Positions 27,744-40,027 of a stretch of 64,000 nt of DNA are shown piece after piece (position 1 is the first letter of the stretch; every line of letters starts with the position of its first letter). The notes beneath the pieces were generated by a model. The model was given only the letters and a program-made list of their open reading frames with translations. It did not search any database and had not been told where the DNA came from. The DNA lies in the NCBI GenBank assembly GCA_035582835.1, contig JAYKAV010002789.1, forward strand, positions 482,016 through 546,015. The letters run 5' to 3'. The position numbers and the translations under genes are program-made. The DNA comes from Phoebastria nigripes (taxonomy: Eukaryota; Chordata; Aves; Procellariiformes; Diomedeidae).

Positions 27744-28633
27744 CGGTCAGTGCCATCTCTGGGGTGACATATCCATCCTGTCTGTGGGCCACTCAGCCTG
27801 ACAGAGTAGTACATTCATCCTGCTTTATCAGTGCAAACCCAGGCAGCAGAGAGCTCATAGGCTGTCCCCTGAAGGACTTACAGATCCTGACAACTGGCCT
27901 GTACCACAAGCAGGAGTCTCTCTCACTCCACAGAGTTACAGTCCACCATCAGCCTTGTTGCAAAGCTCACAATCCTGAACATATTTACAGAAAAGTAGTT
28001 GAAGGGGCTATTTTTCACACCGCAGTAGCTCAGAACACCAGAGATCTCAGTTTACATTCAGATATCAGCCCTTGCCACCCCTTCTTCCCTCTGTCCTACC
28101 AGGACTAAAGCTGGTCTGCTAAAAAACAGAGACATCTGCAGTTGCCCTAGCTAAAAAACAACAAGGCTGAGTCTGAGACTTCAGTCAGCCAGGGCCTCTT
28201 GCTGCAGTGGAGGTGAGCCCCATTATACTCATGCCCTCTAGTTTACATACCACCTTCTTACTCCCTTCTCTCAGGTTTTTCTTACAAAGCCTCACCATTG
28301 CATAGCAACACTTGGAGCTCTTGGGAACCTCACTCAAGGTCAACCAGTCAGTCAGTTGGTCCCTCCAATCCACACACCTCCTTTTCTTCTCCCCCTTCCT
28401 CCCAGCTGACATAACAGTGTATCTTACCCCGAAGCTGAACAGGGTTTCTGATTAGAAACCCATCATGCCAACTGTGCATGTCTTTTAACACTTTTCTGAC
28501 TAGCTGCTGCCAAGATGTGCTATTTCAGATGAAAGGTTAAGCAGGGATGAAAATGCCCTTGCTGATGTGATAGCAAAGTTGTTGGGTGGCATTTACGGAG
28601 AACTCCAAGTTGGACCTTTTCCTTAAGATAAGC

Positions 28634-28665
28634 CTCTTTTATTAAAGAGCTCTTTTATTAAACAG
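28634..28665. repeat. Tandem duplication, 16-bp unit
   Basis: The word ctcttttattaaagag (28634-28649) is followed at once by ctcttttattaaacag (28650-28665), with one mismatch. Confidence 0.85.
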
Positions 28666-30115
28666 CTTAACAGATACCAGAACACAGGTACTCTTGTACT
28701 GTGTGTGGGGTACTCTACCCCCCATCACATTTTCAACTGTCACCTACTGCAAACAGCTGGGATGTGCCAGAAGGTGCTACCATAGAGGCAACCCTCACAA
28801 CACCCATTTCAGATATAACTTTATATGATTTGAGAAATATCTAGCATCTTCATTGATCTGCATTTAAAAAGCCAGTATATACTCTACAGAGTGCTTGGTT
28901 TGCTTAAACTCTGCTGTTACAAAAAAACAGGAAACAATGGCTCCTCCTCTGAAAGGATACATTCAAAGAAACAGGAAGCAATCTTTGTTCTTTCTAAAAT
29001 GGCCAGTTTTACATAAAACAGTACATGATCTCTGTCGCTTCAGCACCATGCAGTTTTTGGCAAACAAATCATAAATAGCCATCCGCTACAGATGCCATTT
29101 TACAAGAGCGGGTAGAGGTTAAAATGGTGGTCAGGCACTGGCAGATCTCTATTAAAGAAAAGTAAATGGTTTGCAATGATGGGGGTGATCTCTCAGTGTA
29201 ACCACTGAGTCTCCTGTGGTTTCTCTGTGTTGAGCTATACTTTCTCTTACTCCATTTTCTCTCTTTTTTGTGTGTGTACATCTCAGGTTTGGTCCTGTTG
29301 CACACTTCTGTAAGTATGTGTAAGATTGACTGTTTCCCTTTTCTTTCAATCTGGCTATGTTTCCCTGTCTTTCTGTTGCATTTTTTCTGACCATAATGAC
29401 GTGGTCTTTCTGGATTCTATCTAACACTTGCCAAGACATTGTAGTCATTACTTATTAGAGACAGCCTACTCACCCCAGTGTGTCATCCTGTTCATGTTCC
29501 TAGTATAATTGCAGGAATTGCTAGCACTGCTCTGTGGATCATGAGTGGGAAAATAAACCCTTCTTCCTTTGCTCTGTTCAGCTTACCTGGCATGACAGAT
29601 TTACTTGCTCTCAGACAGGACCATGCCAGAGAATTAACCCTTTTCCTAAAAGCAACTCTGAGCAAAGGGCTATCCCTCTCCAGGGAGATCCAGTACACAC
29701 CATCCAGTCAGGGAGCGACCTGTGGCAAAATTGTGCTGCTTGTTAACTTTTGCACCCAGCAAATGTATGGTTTCAAATTAATCAGCCTGCTGTCAACACA
29801 CAGAAATCTGTTTCGCACACTCTCATGCATCTGTACCAGAGCCTAACTGGTCAGCATCTCATTGTTTAATAGAAAGGCATGTTTCTGAAGTGTTATAAAC
29901 ATGATTATCATCATTGTTTAGGAGGGAATACTTTAATTCACTCATTAAGTTCAGCCATGTTTACCATGTGTAGTACTGCCAGGAAGGGTGGCCAAACCAA
30001 TCTGCGTGAGCCAAAGACTTTTTCCTACCTGCCTTCCACACCTCTACTGCCAAGAGTAATTTAGGTCATAGTTACACTAGCAAGTAATTGCACCAGTTTA
30101 CATTGGTATGTCTAA

Positions 30116-30130
30116 TTTTTTTTTTTTTTT
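30116..30130. repeat. Poly(T) run, 15 nt
   Basis: Fifteen consecutive T residues in AT-rich sequence. An undetermined base lies 31 nt downstream. Confidence 0.95.
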
Positions 30131-31489
30131 AAAATCTAATTCATTATTGCAACCTTTAACNGAATGATAAATTGAGCCAACTGTAGTGTTTTTATTGAAA
30201 TCACTGTACTGCTGATGTAACCATTTGGGTTTGAATACGGAATCTTCTGCTCAGGAAAGACTGAACTTTAGTTAGTCTCACAAATGTCAATGACTGGCAA
30301 AGAAATTTTGTCTACACGTAAGCATTAAATTTCTCATACTTTTTCTCATACTGCCCTTACACACTTCTATAATGTCCATTGTGTGTAGGGCACAAGAGTC
30401 GGTATTTGTCTCTGTCTTTCTCACTCGTACATGCACATGTCAGAAGAGGTTTTCATTTGTCTCCCAGAATATTTTTCTTCCTGATTCATGCTGCTTCTGA
30501 TATGTTCTGCTTTAAGTTGGCAGTTTGTACTACATATTGATATCGCACTCTGGTAGGTCTATGTACAAGTTTGTAGTTTATATAGAGCTGGTAAAAACAA
30601 GCAATCAAATAATTGATTCTTTACAGTTATCAAGGTGCAAAAGAGATCACTTGATCTGGTATTGAAAGTCGAAGAAGGGATTTTTTGCCTTAACAATAAT
30701 GCTTAACTGTTTCGAATTTATACAAAATCTTAGTTTTAATTATCAAGTTCCCAATTATTTTTGTAGGCCAGCAGTTTGTACTGCCCTCGGTCCTATCATC
30801 AGGCACAGAAGGATATTTGTGGTGTTCAATTTTGTTTTATTGTACACAATTCAAAGGAACAGATGTGTGAACAAATAGACCAGGGTATCAGTGCTCCCAC
30901 CTCTACAATAACCCTGACAGAAAACACACTGACAGCCCTGCCATACGAAAGCCCTTCAGCATTATAAATATTTTGTCACTACAAAAAGCAAGCCTTGACC
31001 ACTTTTTAGAAGACAGGCAATCCTACCTGAAAGAAACAATGGTACTCTCTTAGAATCCCTCTTAGGCTTTGTACATGCTATGACTTTCAGGTCTGTAATT
31101 CCCAGCATTTCCAGCTCTGCTCTTGAATCTATAGCAAGCAGGGGTCAGCTGGCAGGAGGTGCATTTTGTTTGCTAACTATCTTGTGGTAAGTCCCTTACG
31201 TGCTCCCACCTCCACACGTGCTTTCCTGGATGAGAGTTCAACCTCTAAAAATATAATTTGCGTCCAGTGCGATACAGCCTGAAGCTGAGGACACTCAGCC
31301 TTAGCCACACAGAACTGATCTTATGTGAACTTTCTTCACCCATAATATAACTGTATCATTGAAAATCAGATGTAGTCCTGGAACAAGCAAAGTCAAAATA
31401 CAGATCTTACACACTTGTCTTGATTTTGGAACTTGAAATCAATGAAAGTTGTCCAGTGGTCTAGATCAGTAATAGCAATTAACAAAATA

Positions 31490-31547
31490 AACTTAATAAA
31501 ATTATGTTATGAGTCCACAACTTAATAAAATTATATTATGAGTCCAC
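31490..31547. repeat. Tandem duplication, 29-bp unit
   Basis: Two head-to-tail copies of a 29-bp unit starting aacttaataaaatta and ending atgagtccac occupy 31490-31518 and 31519-31547. They differ at one position (g or a), which suggests a fairly recent event. Confidence 0.93.
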
Positions 31548-33034
31548 AGCTCCTGAGCAGACGACCCTCTCTTAGGAGTGTTTGCTTCGCAGTGTATTTC
31601 CTTGGCTTATTGATCTTCCTGTGTCATGATTCTACAGAGATGAAATTTTCTTTTCAGTGGAGGGCTTGCAGATTTCAAAATTCCTTTCCCAGAGAAATAA
31701 TGGATTTTCACAACTAATGAGGGAGAAAGTGGGTCCTAACCGAGACAACTCCCATCAACCCTATTCTTGAACTCAGGAAGGATTTGAGAAATATGCACCT
31801 CTTTCTCTTCCCCTCCTATTCCAAATTTTTGAAAGAAAAATAGCAGAAAACGACAGCTTTTCAATAAAATATTTATATATCTTCTTGTTTTCTCTGAGAA
31901 AAAATGAATACTGGAGATCTGTAGAGCAAAAAAAATTAATTCTCTTAAAACTGAAGTATGTGGACCTAGCCTCACTCAGCACAGATCTTTCTTTCTAGTA
32001 AATCTGCTATTCAAACTATAGATGATAGCTGTGCTTCTTCACGTACAACAGAAAGGCACTTTCCCTGAGTGCATATAATCTAAACAGCATAAGCAGAGTG
32101 GAAGTGCTGAAAGCCCAAATCCTGTGTGTAGAAAAATGAAGCCAGAAAACCTGTCCAAACAATCTCTGGTATATCCAGCATTTGAAATATGTGTTTGACA
32201 GGGTGGGGAAAACAGCTTTATGATTACTTCTAAGTGGATTTGCATTCCAGCGGCAATAATGATTTGTCATTAATCCTTGCTCTCAAAATCTAGCTCCTGA
32301 AATGAAAAGGTACGTAGGCAACACTCATAAAACTGTTACATGGGAGGCTCTCCTATTCTGCTGTGGAAAAGATCAGTTCTGCCATCAGTTGCTACATAAT
32401 ACTTTGGCATTTGATAGCTTTAATGTTGTTTATGACAAAATGGTCTAAGCATGTTAGGAAGACTATAGGAAGAGGTAATGAGCTATACTAGAGTAAGTAA
32501 TATAGTTAGGTACTCAGGTTATTTGAAAGGATTTACCAAATAGTTTTATGAAGAGGAATTAAACTGCAGACCAGTCCTCCTCCCTTTTTCAGCTAGCAAT
32601 GGTAAGGCAAGAACTATCCTTGCATGCCCAAGTGGCCATTGAAATTGATTGCAGAAAAGGTTTTTTTTTCTGTTGCTGTTGGATTTCTTTCTGGGTTTTT
32701 TGAATGGGTAGTGACTGCAAGGAATAAAAAGGAAATAGATTTATTTTCCTACTGCCATTACTGAATCATCAAATAAGTCCTGCTGTACTCTCTCAAAGAG
32801 CAAATGAGCAAAATTAGATTACCTATAATTGTCTGTCTGGATTTTTAATTTGAAAACTTACAGATGAAAATTTCAAAGAAAAAATCCACCTACTATTTAA
32901 TGTTGCCTGTGTGAAAAAAAACACCCAGAAAATAATGTCCATGACTGCAGACTTCAGGCAGTTGAGCTTCCAGTGTGATCCTTACATTGCAAGAAAATGC
33001 ACTTGGAATTACTGAACAGTGTTGCTGTGAAGAA

Positions 33035-33609
33035 AACCACATAAGCCAGCAGTGTGCCCTTGTGGTGAAGGCAGCCAACCACATCCTGGGCTGTATTAGC
33101 AAGGGTGCAGCCAGCAGGTCCAGGGCACCGATATTTCTCTATTATGCAGTGGGGAGACCACGTCTGGTGAACAGTATCCAGTCTGGGGCTCTGCAGGCAC
33201 AGCTATACCGGAGCNAGTCCAGCAGACTCCAAGATGATCAGAGGGCTGGAGCACTTAATGTGTGAGGAGAGGCTGAAGGAGCAGAGTTTGTTCAGCCTGG
33301 AGGAGGGAAAGCTCAGGTGAGACCTTACTGCTGCCTACAGCTGAACCCACTGGAGGGTGCAGAGAAGACGGAGGTGCACAATGGAAGGACAAGAGGCGAT
33401 GCGCACAAGTTTCAGCATGGGAAATTCCTCCAATGGGATTTTTTTTTTTAACCTGAGGACTATCAAATACTTGAACAGGTTGCCCAGAGAGGCTGTAGGA
33501 CCTCCATCTTTGGAGATATTCAAAACCCAGCTGGACACAGCCCTGAGCAACCTGATCTAACCAGACCTCCCCTTGTCCTTTTTAACCTTTGTGATTCTGT
33601 GACTCTGTG
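33035..33609 (+). mobile_element. CR1 LINE, 5'-truncated and degraded copy
   Basis: The sense strand is plus. Recognisable CR1 ORF2 and 3' UTR pieces run in order: agccagcagtgtgcccttg, cacatcctgggctgtatta, gtgaggagaggctgaaggag, ttgttcagcctggaggag, gaacaggttgcccagagagg and the terminal gtgattctgtgactctgtg. The last is the CR1 terminal repeat in its TTCTGTGA form. The copy has internal losses, a T-run at about 33440-33449 where the consensus has coding sequence, in-frame stops, and one undetermined base at 33215. The 5' limit is uncertain and may reach 32970. Open frames across it on both strands are remnants or antisense shadows. Confidence 0.9.
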
Positions 33610-35622
33610 TGCTTATCAACAACTTCTGCTAATGCTGCTACTAATATGCATATAAAAAAAAAATCAATCCTTTCTTGATCTCTGGTGTTGATGCATCCTT
33701 TGTATGTTAGCATAACTCCATACTTCTCAGACACTGTTTTTGTTCTATAAAGAGAATGAATGGGTCTTTTCCAGGGTTTTGTTTTTGTTTTTACATCATG
33801 ACAGCCATCCAGATATACAACTATCATGGAGAGGAGGCACAGGGATTTTTTTACTCTGAGAGTTACGTGGACCATGGTGAGTGCTACAGTCCAGAGGGAT
33901 GGGGATGCTTGTGAGGTTTATCCCTTTTAACTGTAAACTGTATCTTGGTTATCAGTACCAAGTGTCAACAAAGAGCTTAGCAAGGGCTGCTGAACCTATC
34001 CAGGATCTGTTCAGTGCTGAGCCAAAACATGCTTTTTAGTGCTGTGGCTGGGGTACTAGAAATATTTGAGCTTCTTACTCCGGAGTTTAGTTGTGTTTTC
34101 CTACACAAGCTGCAAGCACAGTAGACATACTACATATGTCTATGTAATGCAGGTATAGATACAAACTCCACAACAAAGGGTAGAGGAGTGATTTCAAGTA
34201 GACATACTGAGATAGCAGCTATTCTGCTTGTTTACATTAGGATTTTATGCTGTTCGCTACCTTCTTAGAAAAACATGCTCTATACATTATGTCATAGCAG
34301 TGACTGCTTCAGGTAATACTGTCACATGTTTAGTTGTATGTGATTAACTATGTCTTTCTTTAGGTAACTGCATTGGATTCTTTTTTGCATTTATGCAGTC
34401 AGAAAATTTGAGTCTTTTTATAAATACGAGTTTGAACAGACCAAGAAGCATTTCAAATCATGCAAGCTAATTTCAGCCTGCTGAAGTCAAGGGAGTACTT
34501 ATATACCCGAGATGATAAACAATTTTTTTAAATGTACTAACTAGCAGTTGTGAATAATTATTTTCTAAACACATTGGAGACTTCATAGTCTTGATATACT
34601 ATTCTATATAGTGTTTCTATATTATCCATTTGTTTTAGGCAAGAACTTTCTCCATCTATGTCTTAATCTCCAGGATATATTTAGCAAATTTTGTTTTTGT
34701 TTATTATTTCTGTGTCTGCTGCTATGCAACCAGCAACACATGGACCAACCAGTACTTACTATCAATCAAATTCCACAAAACTATACATTGTAGTCACCTC
34801 AAAACTTTCATTTTAATTATTGTATACATAAGCATTCTCCTATTTTAATAACACCCATTTTCTATATGGGCTAGAGAGAAGCTCCAGAATAGCTGAAAAC
34901 ATTGCATCATATGGTAACTTTACACTGCGTTACAGTAATTGCTAGTGAGATATGCAGGGCCAACATATTACAATACTTCAGGGGAAGAAGCTGCATTTTT
35001 GTACACAACCCATTCACGTTATCTTCTGAAGTTAACAATAATTAATGGAAGTGATCAGTCCATGTTTACTGCAAGAGCTACATGACTAAAAATAACACTC
35101 TTGACGAGGTAGCCCATAAGCTAGGTCATGGGGATATGGAAGACAGAGATAAAAATCACAATTCTTCAACTGTTTTAAAGTTCTGATTGATTGCTGCATT
35201 TCTTTCATTGTATATTTTGTTACCTTGGCCACTGTAGCATGTCTTCTAGCTTGATTACACATGGAAATGACCCCTTCTGAGAGAAGTAAAACTTTGGCAA
35301 CAAGTAGACAGAGGCATCTGAACTTGGAATCCCAAACAGAAGGAGGAACTACAGGGAAAAAAACTAAGGCAGAAAAATCTGAAATTACAACGTAGAAAGA
35401 GAAAAAATGGTCTTATGCCAATCATTTTTAAGAAAGAGAAGCAGCAATGTGTAATGCAGTCTCCTGGCACTAAGAAATCCAGATGGTAAACAGAGGAGAC
35501 ATCTCATTTTACACAACTGTCATATACTTAGTAATGTTTTATGGCCACTCCTTTCTGGTTGTCAAACTCTTTGCACTCTGCTGTTCACCATAAAAGACAA
35601 AATACAGAAAGTATCAGGAAGA

Positions 35623-35636
35623 TTTTTTTTTTTTTT
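35623..35636. repeat. Poly(T) run, 14 nt
   Basis: Fourteen consecutive T residues, with nothing recognisable beside them. Confidence 0.95.
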
Positions 35637-35787
35637 AACAGGTGGTTAAACTTTACACAAGTGAGATATTTTGTATCTTTCCAAATTGATTAGCAGGCAC
35701 TAGTAAAAATGTTCCAGTAACCTCAAATCGAGATTCTGTAGGAAAGAGGACAATTTTCAAGTCTCTGCCAGAAACTGTCCAAAGTGT

Positions 35788-35825
35788 AAACAAATAAAAA
35801 AGCAAAACAAACAAACAAAGAAACA
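35788..35825. repeat. A-rich (AAAC)n-like low-complexity tract
   Basis: The tract is built of A-runs broken by single Cs and contains aaacaaacaaac. A short, impure microsatellite. Confidence 0.8.
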
Positions 35826-36072
35826 TCTCAGCCAGTTGTAAAGCCTAACCAAAAATAGAGTGATAGAATAGAAATGGTGCTATCAATGGTAAATTTAATG
35901 TCTGCTTTATAAGACTGGTGCCTTAATTAGCAGTCAAACACCATGAATAAAGATATGTTCTGTCACATCAGAAAGCCTGTGAAAGCATGTTGTCACCATA
36001 GTAATGTTATGGCATTTATAGGACCTGTTAAAGCTTAACAACCAATGATGTTGCTCCTAAAAACTAGTTGAT

Positions 36073-36093
36073 AAAAAAAAAAAAAAAAAAAAA
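36073..36093. repeat. Poly(A) run, 21 nt
   Basis: Twenty-one consecutive A residues. I looked for a retroposed body upstream and recognised none. Confidence 0.95.
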
Positions 36094-36167
36094 TTGACTG
36101 CATATGTATTAAATATCAGTGCAGCACTACCAATTCTTTGATGCAGCTGTATGTGTTTAGAAATTTG

Positions 36168-36254
36168 GTGCCCGATTCTTAGTTACACTGATGTAAATCT
36201 AAAGTAATGCAGCTGAAGTCAATTACATCAAGCCAAAGCCATGGGGAATCAGCT
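36168..36254. mobile_element. Probable degraded palindromic MITE
   Basis: The stretch reads gcccgattcttagttacact, then gatgtaaatct, then gctgaagtcaatta, and ends ggggaatcagctc. This resembles one arm, the centre and the far terminus of a palindromic, DNA-transposon-derived repeat common in turtles, crocodilians and birds (cc-gattctcagttacac-ggtgtaaat, then tgaagtcaatgg, then the reverse complement). The ends pair imperfectly as terminal inverted repeats (gcccgattc against gagctgattc). A possible second fragment, gatttacactggag, lies near 36364. The call is from memory of the consensus. Confidence 0.4.
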
Positions 36255-38890
36255 CTTAAGAATGTGACCCTCCAACTACAAAAACTTCATAAATACACTT
36301 CTTTTTCTGTTGCAAGGATACTGTGACTAATGTCACAAGATTAAAGACCTTTAGGTCTGCTTTGATTTACACTGGAGTCTGAAGTGATCACCAGCATCAG
36401 CCATGGAATTACAAAGATGAGGGGCTGGCATTATGTGTGAGTCTTTCTCCTGTCTCAGACTGGGGGTTATTAAACATAATTTACTCTAAGATATAATCCC
36501 TAGATGTTCTGACTCTGGCTTTTGTCATTTTTTTCCTCATATGGAACAGACAGTAAAAAATCTGAATTTTTTTGCCATGGCTTCATTGTGTGTAAAGCAG
36601 TTGTCTGCTTAGATGTAGTCCTCAGTATCACTTCTCTGTATTTAAACCTCTAATACGAATTCTAAGAGGCAAGGTAAGATTTTAAACCAATGCAGATAAA
36701 AGTAGATAATCTCACTGAAAATCAAATCCGTAAGATGGAAGTACAGTCTAGTTCAAGCACTGGTTATTAAGTTGCTGAGACACAGCACTGCACCAAATCC
36801 CCCAGTTCCCTTGGAGATCTTGCACTGGTCTAAATAGCAGGTTGGGTGCAGCTGCTGCACCACTGGTTCTCCCACAGTAAAAAAACAGCGCTCATACAAA
36901 GCAGAAGGAAGTGTGGTAGGACTATGTTTTACAGTTATATCAGAAGTGAAGGATGCATATTCTACTACCCTGCTGACTAGCGCACAGTGACTTCAACATG
37001 GGACAGAAGCCTGCACTTCACAGATCCTGCCTTAGCATTATTAGTAAGTCTTCTTCATCTCTGCCTTGGAAGAGACCTTTCGTTCCTCGCTGTTCCTTCT
37101 AGACCATGAAGATAACAATGCAGACATCTAAGGCATGGTGGGGATTGATTAGTTAGTGTGCCAAGAGGGAAAAAAGAAAAATTGCTATAATGTCAGCTGC
37201 TTTTACGGTGACGCTGACAAAAGAACAGGAGCCATGGCAGGCTCACGTATCAATGCTGCAGAAGTGACACCAAATCTATGTATTAAAAAAAAGTCCAAAA
37301 CTTTGCTGCAGAACTCTGGAAGCACTGAAAACAGTATGTGAAATGTGGGAAACCAATAGCTTTATTTTCATGCAAACTACATCAGCATGAATAGACACTT
37401 GCTGCATTTTACAGACTAAGCATATTTCAATAAACCAGGATGAAAAAACCCAAGATTTTGTATTGGAGAAAATTCAGGTCATGGCCGCAGACCCAGTCAT
37501 GCTGTAGATCAAAGGTTTTTGGCTTCTTTGCTGCAGTTCTTGGGGGTCTGCGGGCTGCTTCTCAGTGGTCATTGACCTGGGCAAGTTTGTTGATCTTTGC
37601 ACCAAATTGAGTATAAATACCTACCAAATAGTCTACAGATCAGAACAGAGGTTGCAACTCCTAAGCTAGACTTCTGGAAAGTGTTCCATGAGACCACATC
37701 TCATATGTGTAGCTCTAATATCTCTGTATCTCTGTGTAAAGCTCCAAACCTACAAAATCCCTGTATACCAACCCCATTAGGCTCACAAGGCCACGTAGCC
37801 ATGCATCAGGTACCTCCAGGCCTTCTACTGGGGGCATGTGTGGTAAAAGATGACTAAGCTATGCTTCACGGACCGCTTTGTCAAAATCAAGCATTATGCA
37901 TTTACTCAGAGTACATAGAAGTAAAAATAAGACAAGTTTGTGTTCATATTTCCTCTTATTTACACAAAATTCTCTTCTTGGAAACTTTAATTTAAAGTCT
38001 GTTCAATTCTATAAACCCCATCTCAGGTGAGGGAGAATAAGTTTGCCCTGCTGCCAACTGCATCAGTCGGTTGATGGGTTCTTTTTCTCTCCCAGTTAGC
38101 ACAGCTGTACTGCTGGATCCCAACTTCACCTGCCTTTGAAAGAGAGCTCAGATCCTGCTAGTTGCATGGCAATGGCAGACGCATTTCACTGCAGGTCCAA
38201 CACACGTGTACATATCCAGCAGTAACCCCTACACAGCTCTTGCAGAGTGCACAGAGCTGTGGATTTCTGTGGCTGTATCATTTCTGACACCTGAGCTACT
38301 TTAAAGGTAGTTCATGGCCACACAGGTTGCACCCAAACCTCTGACTGCAGTGCAGAGGCAGCACCGGGGCTGTTCTCACACACATGCACCCCAGGCGTCG
38401 CTGAGAACAGACTCCCGTCTCAGCTCCATGCTGTTAGGCCAGCACTTTCATTCAAGGGTCATGACTGAGATATAAAGGTCTTGAAATCCTCATTGGAGTA
38501 AAACAGCTTTACTCTCTGGTGCCTACCAATAAAGAGTTTTACCTCTGTCCTTATTTGGCTTTAGCTCTCCCCAGCAGCCCTTTGACTTAAACTCCTAGTA
38601 GTTAGATTAAACAAACTAACATAAATGTGGTATTTAGTAAAAAATTACATATATTCCTTCCTTCTCCACAGTGTGTAAGCATATATTTGCTTAAATTATA
38701 TCAAGAAATAGTCATTCTAAAAAGAGTTTTTAAAGATTGCACAGGATTTTCTACAGAAACTGATATAATAAACAAAAGCCTATACCAGAGTGACGCAGAG
38801 CTGCAGAACTGCCTGAGCACAGCTGCATTAGCACACAGACCCTCCCTTTCCAGTCTCATTAATATTCCAGGTCATTCCACAGTGAATACA

Positions 38891-38926
38891 TATTCTTGTG
38901 AGGCATAGCGATGCCTCACAAGAATA
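38891..38926. repeat. Perfect inverted repeat, 16-bp arms, 4-nt loop
   Basis: The left arm 38891-38906 (tattcttgtgaggcat) is the exact reverse complement of the right arm 38911-38926, separated only by agcg. No mismatch is present in the stem. It can fold into a hairpin on either strand or extrude as a cruciform. It sits about 2.3 kb past the candidate CTXN3 poly(A) signal and touches a second hairpin cluster. Confidence 0.95.
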
Positions 38927-38941
38927 CTACTGGAAGTATAT

Positions 38942-38981
38942 CAGTAGTATTCCAGTAGTATTCTGGAGTACTACTGGAATA
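38942..38981. repeat. Second perfect inverted repeat with tandem 11-mers
   Basis: The left arm 38948-38960 (tattccagtagta) pairs perfectly with 38969-38981, with an 8-nt loop (ttctggag). The left side is itself built from two identical 11-mers, cagtagtattc at 38942-38952 and 38953-38963. The word tactactggaa also occurs at 38925-38935 and 38969-38979, so direct and inverted copies of one motif alternate across about 60 bp. Confidence 0.95.
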
Positions 38982-40017
38982 GTACTCTTTCCATTCAAAA
39001 TCTGGTTTGGTTTCTCCAGGCCAAGGAAAAGTGAGCTATCATAAAACTGAATCGCCAGCACATCTTCAGAAAACTTCTGTTAGACTTTGAGAGTGCGAAG
39101 GAAAAAGTCTCTCCTGCAGTGGGGGAACTGGTGTGAATTTCCTATCTTTGCTATAGTCAATTTAGCAATATCCACAGATAGGCTGACTTAAACTGACTGC
39201 CCAGCAGTATTAAATTCCCCTTAATAGACTGACTTATCCCAGTGGTTTACAAAAATATCTCCTTGGAATGCTTCCAAACATACCAGAGATGCTGGCTGGC
39301 TAAGTCTCCAAAATAGTCCTCAGCAACTTCAAAACCCCACACAAGAATCAAATTGCCTCACTTGGACACTGTCCTACATTCCCTTGACCAGAGGCATCAC
39401 CTCCCTCTTTAGGTGTGATTATAAGGAAAAGTCTTTTCCTTTTAAAAGAAAATAAAATTTATAGAGTCTTCAAACAGAGAGACCCTGACACAGGAGAGAA
39501 ATCCCAGTCCAGAGGGAGAAATGCTGTTACTGCTGCTTCACAAATATTGACAACACGTTGCTTTAGGCAGCACTGGTGCAACAACAGGTACATTTCTTGT
39601 ATGCCACACTTGTTACCTTTGTGAAATGATCTGAAAGTCTGAGTTTGCTTTGATCTAGGTGCCCTGGCACTGACATGTAGCTCAAGCCAGTACCTCACGG
39701 CTTCTGGAGAACATAGTTGTGTTCCTGTCCCCTTCTGCCCACTCCATCTCGAAGGTTACCACCCCTGCAAACAAGCTGTGCTCGTATTTCAGCAGTGACA
39801 GTTGACAGCCCAGCTTCTTTCTGTGAATTTGTCAGGGAGCTGCGTTTGGGCCTCTGGTTGCCGTCCTGTGAACTGTGACAGCCAGCATGCAGAGCCACCC
39901 CTCCTTCCACTGCCTCTGCTACAAATAGCTGCAACCTTTAACCGATGGACAGGACAAGCAGCAAAGGGAAATAAATAGCTCTAAGTGCCACGGCTAGAGT
40001 CAGAGCCTCAGCTCGGA

Positions 40018-40027
40018 TGAGTCAGCA
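40018..40027 (+). promoter_or_regulatory. MARE/AP-1-type motif in a GC-richer block
   Basis: TGAGTCAGCA fits the binding motif of Maf, NF-E2 and AP-1 type factors. It lies in a locally GC-richer block (about 39640-40060) roughly 1.2 kb beyond the 3' end of CTXN3. A single motif of this length occurs often by chance, so this is only a pointer to a possible regulatory element. Confidence 0.2.

Larger units (their letters stand above)
18320..33034. other. Mostly unique gene-free sequence
   Basis: Contains only the small duplications and low-complexity tracts listed separately. Undetermined bases are at 21714 and 30161. The open frames of 90-140 codons at 27.1-29.8 kb overlap one another on both strands, show no domain and appear to be chance. 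Confidence 0.5.

Noticed and set aside
27686..28108. 140-codon open frame on the plus strand
   Set aside because: Begins in a homopurine tract giving a Lys/Arg run, then shows no domain; overlapping frames on both strands are also open.
29152..29448. 98-codon minus-strand frame rich in Lys, Arg and Gln, considered as a coiled-coil exon
   Set aside because: Composition follows from purine-rich sequence on that strand; no heptad pattern or matching splice sites seen, and a second minus-strand frame overlaps it.
30061..30260. Segments such as agttacacta and caccagtttacattgg, considered as another MITE copy
   Set aside because: Too short and out of the expected order to support the call.
32975..33265. 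96-codon plus-strand frame
   Set aside because: Decayed CR1 ORF2 remnant, not a host gene.
36073..36093. Poly(A) run considered as the tail of a processed pseudogene
   Set aside because: No gene-like body and no target-site duplication recognised beside it.
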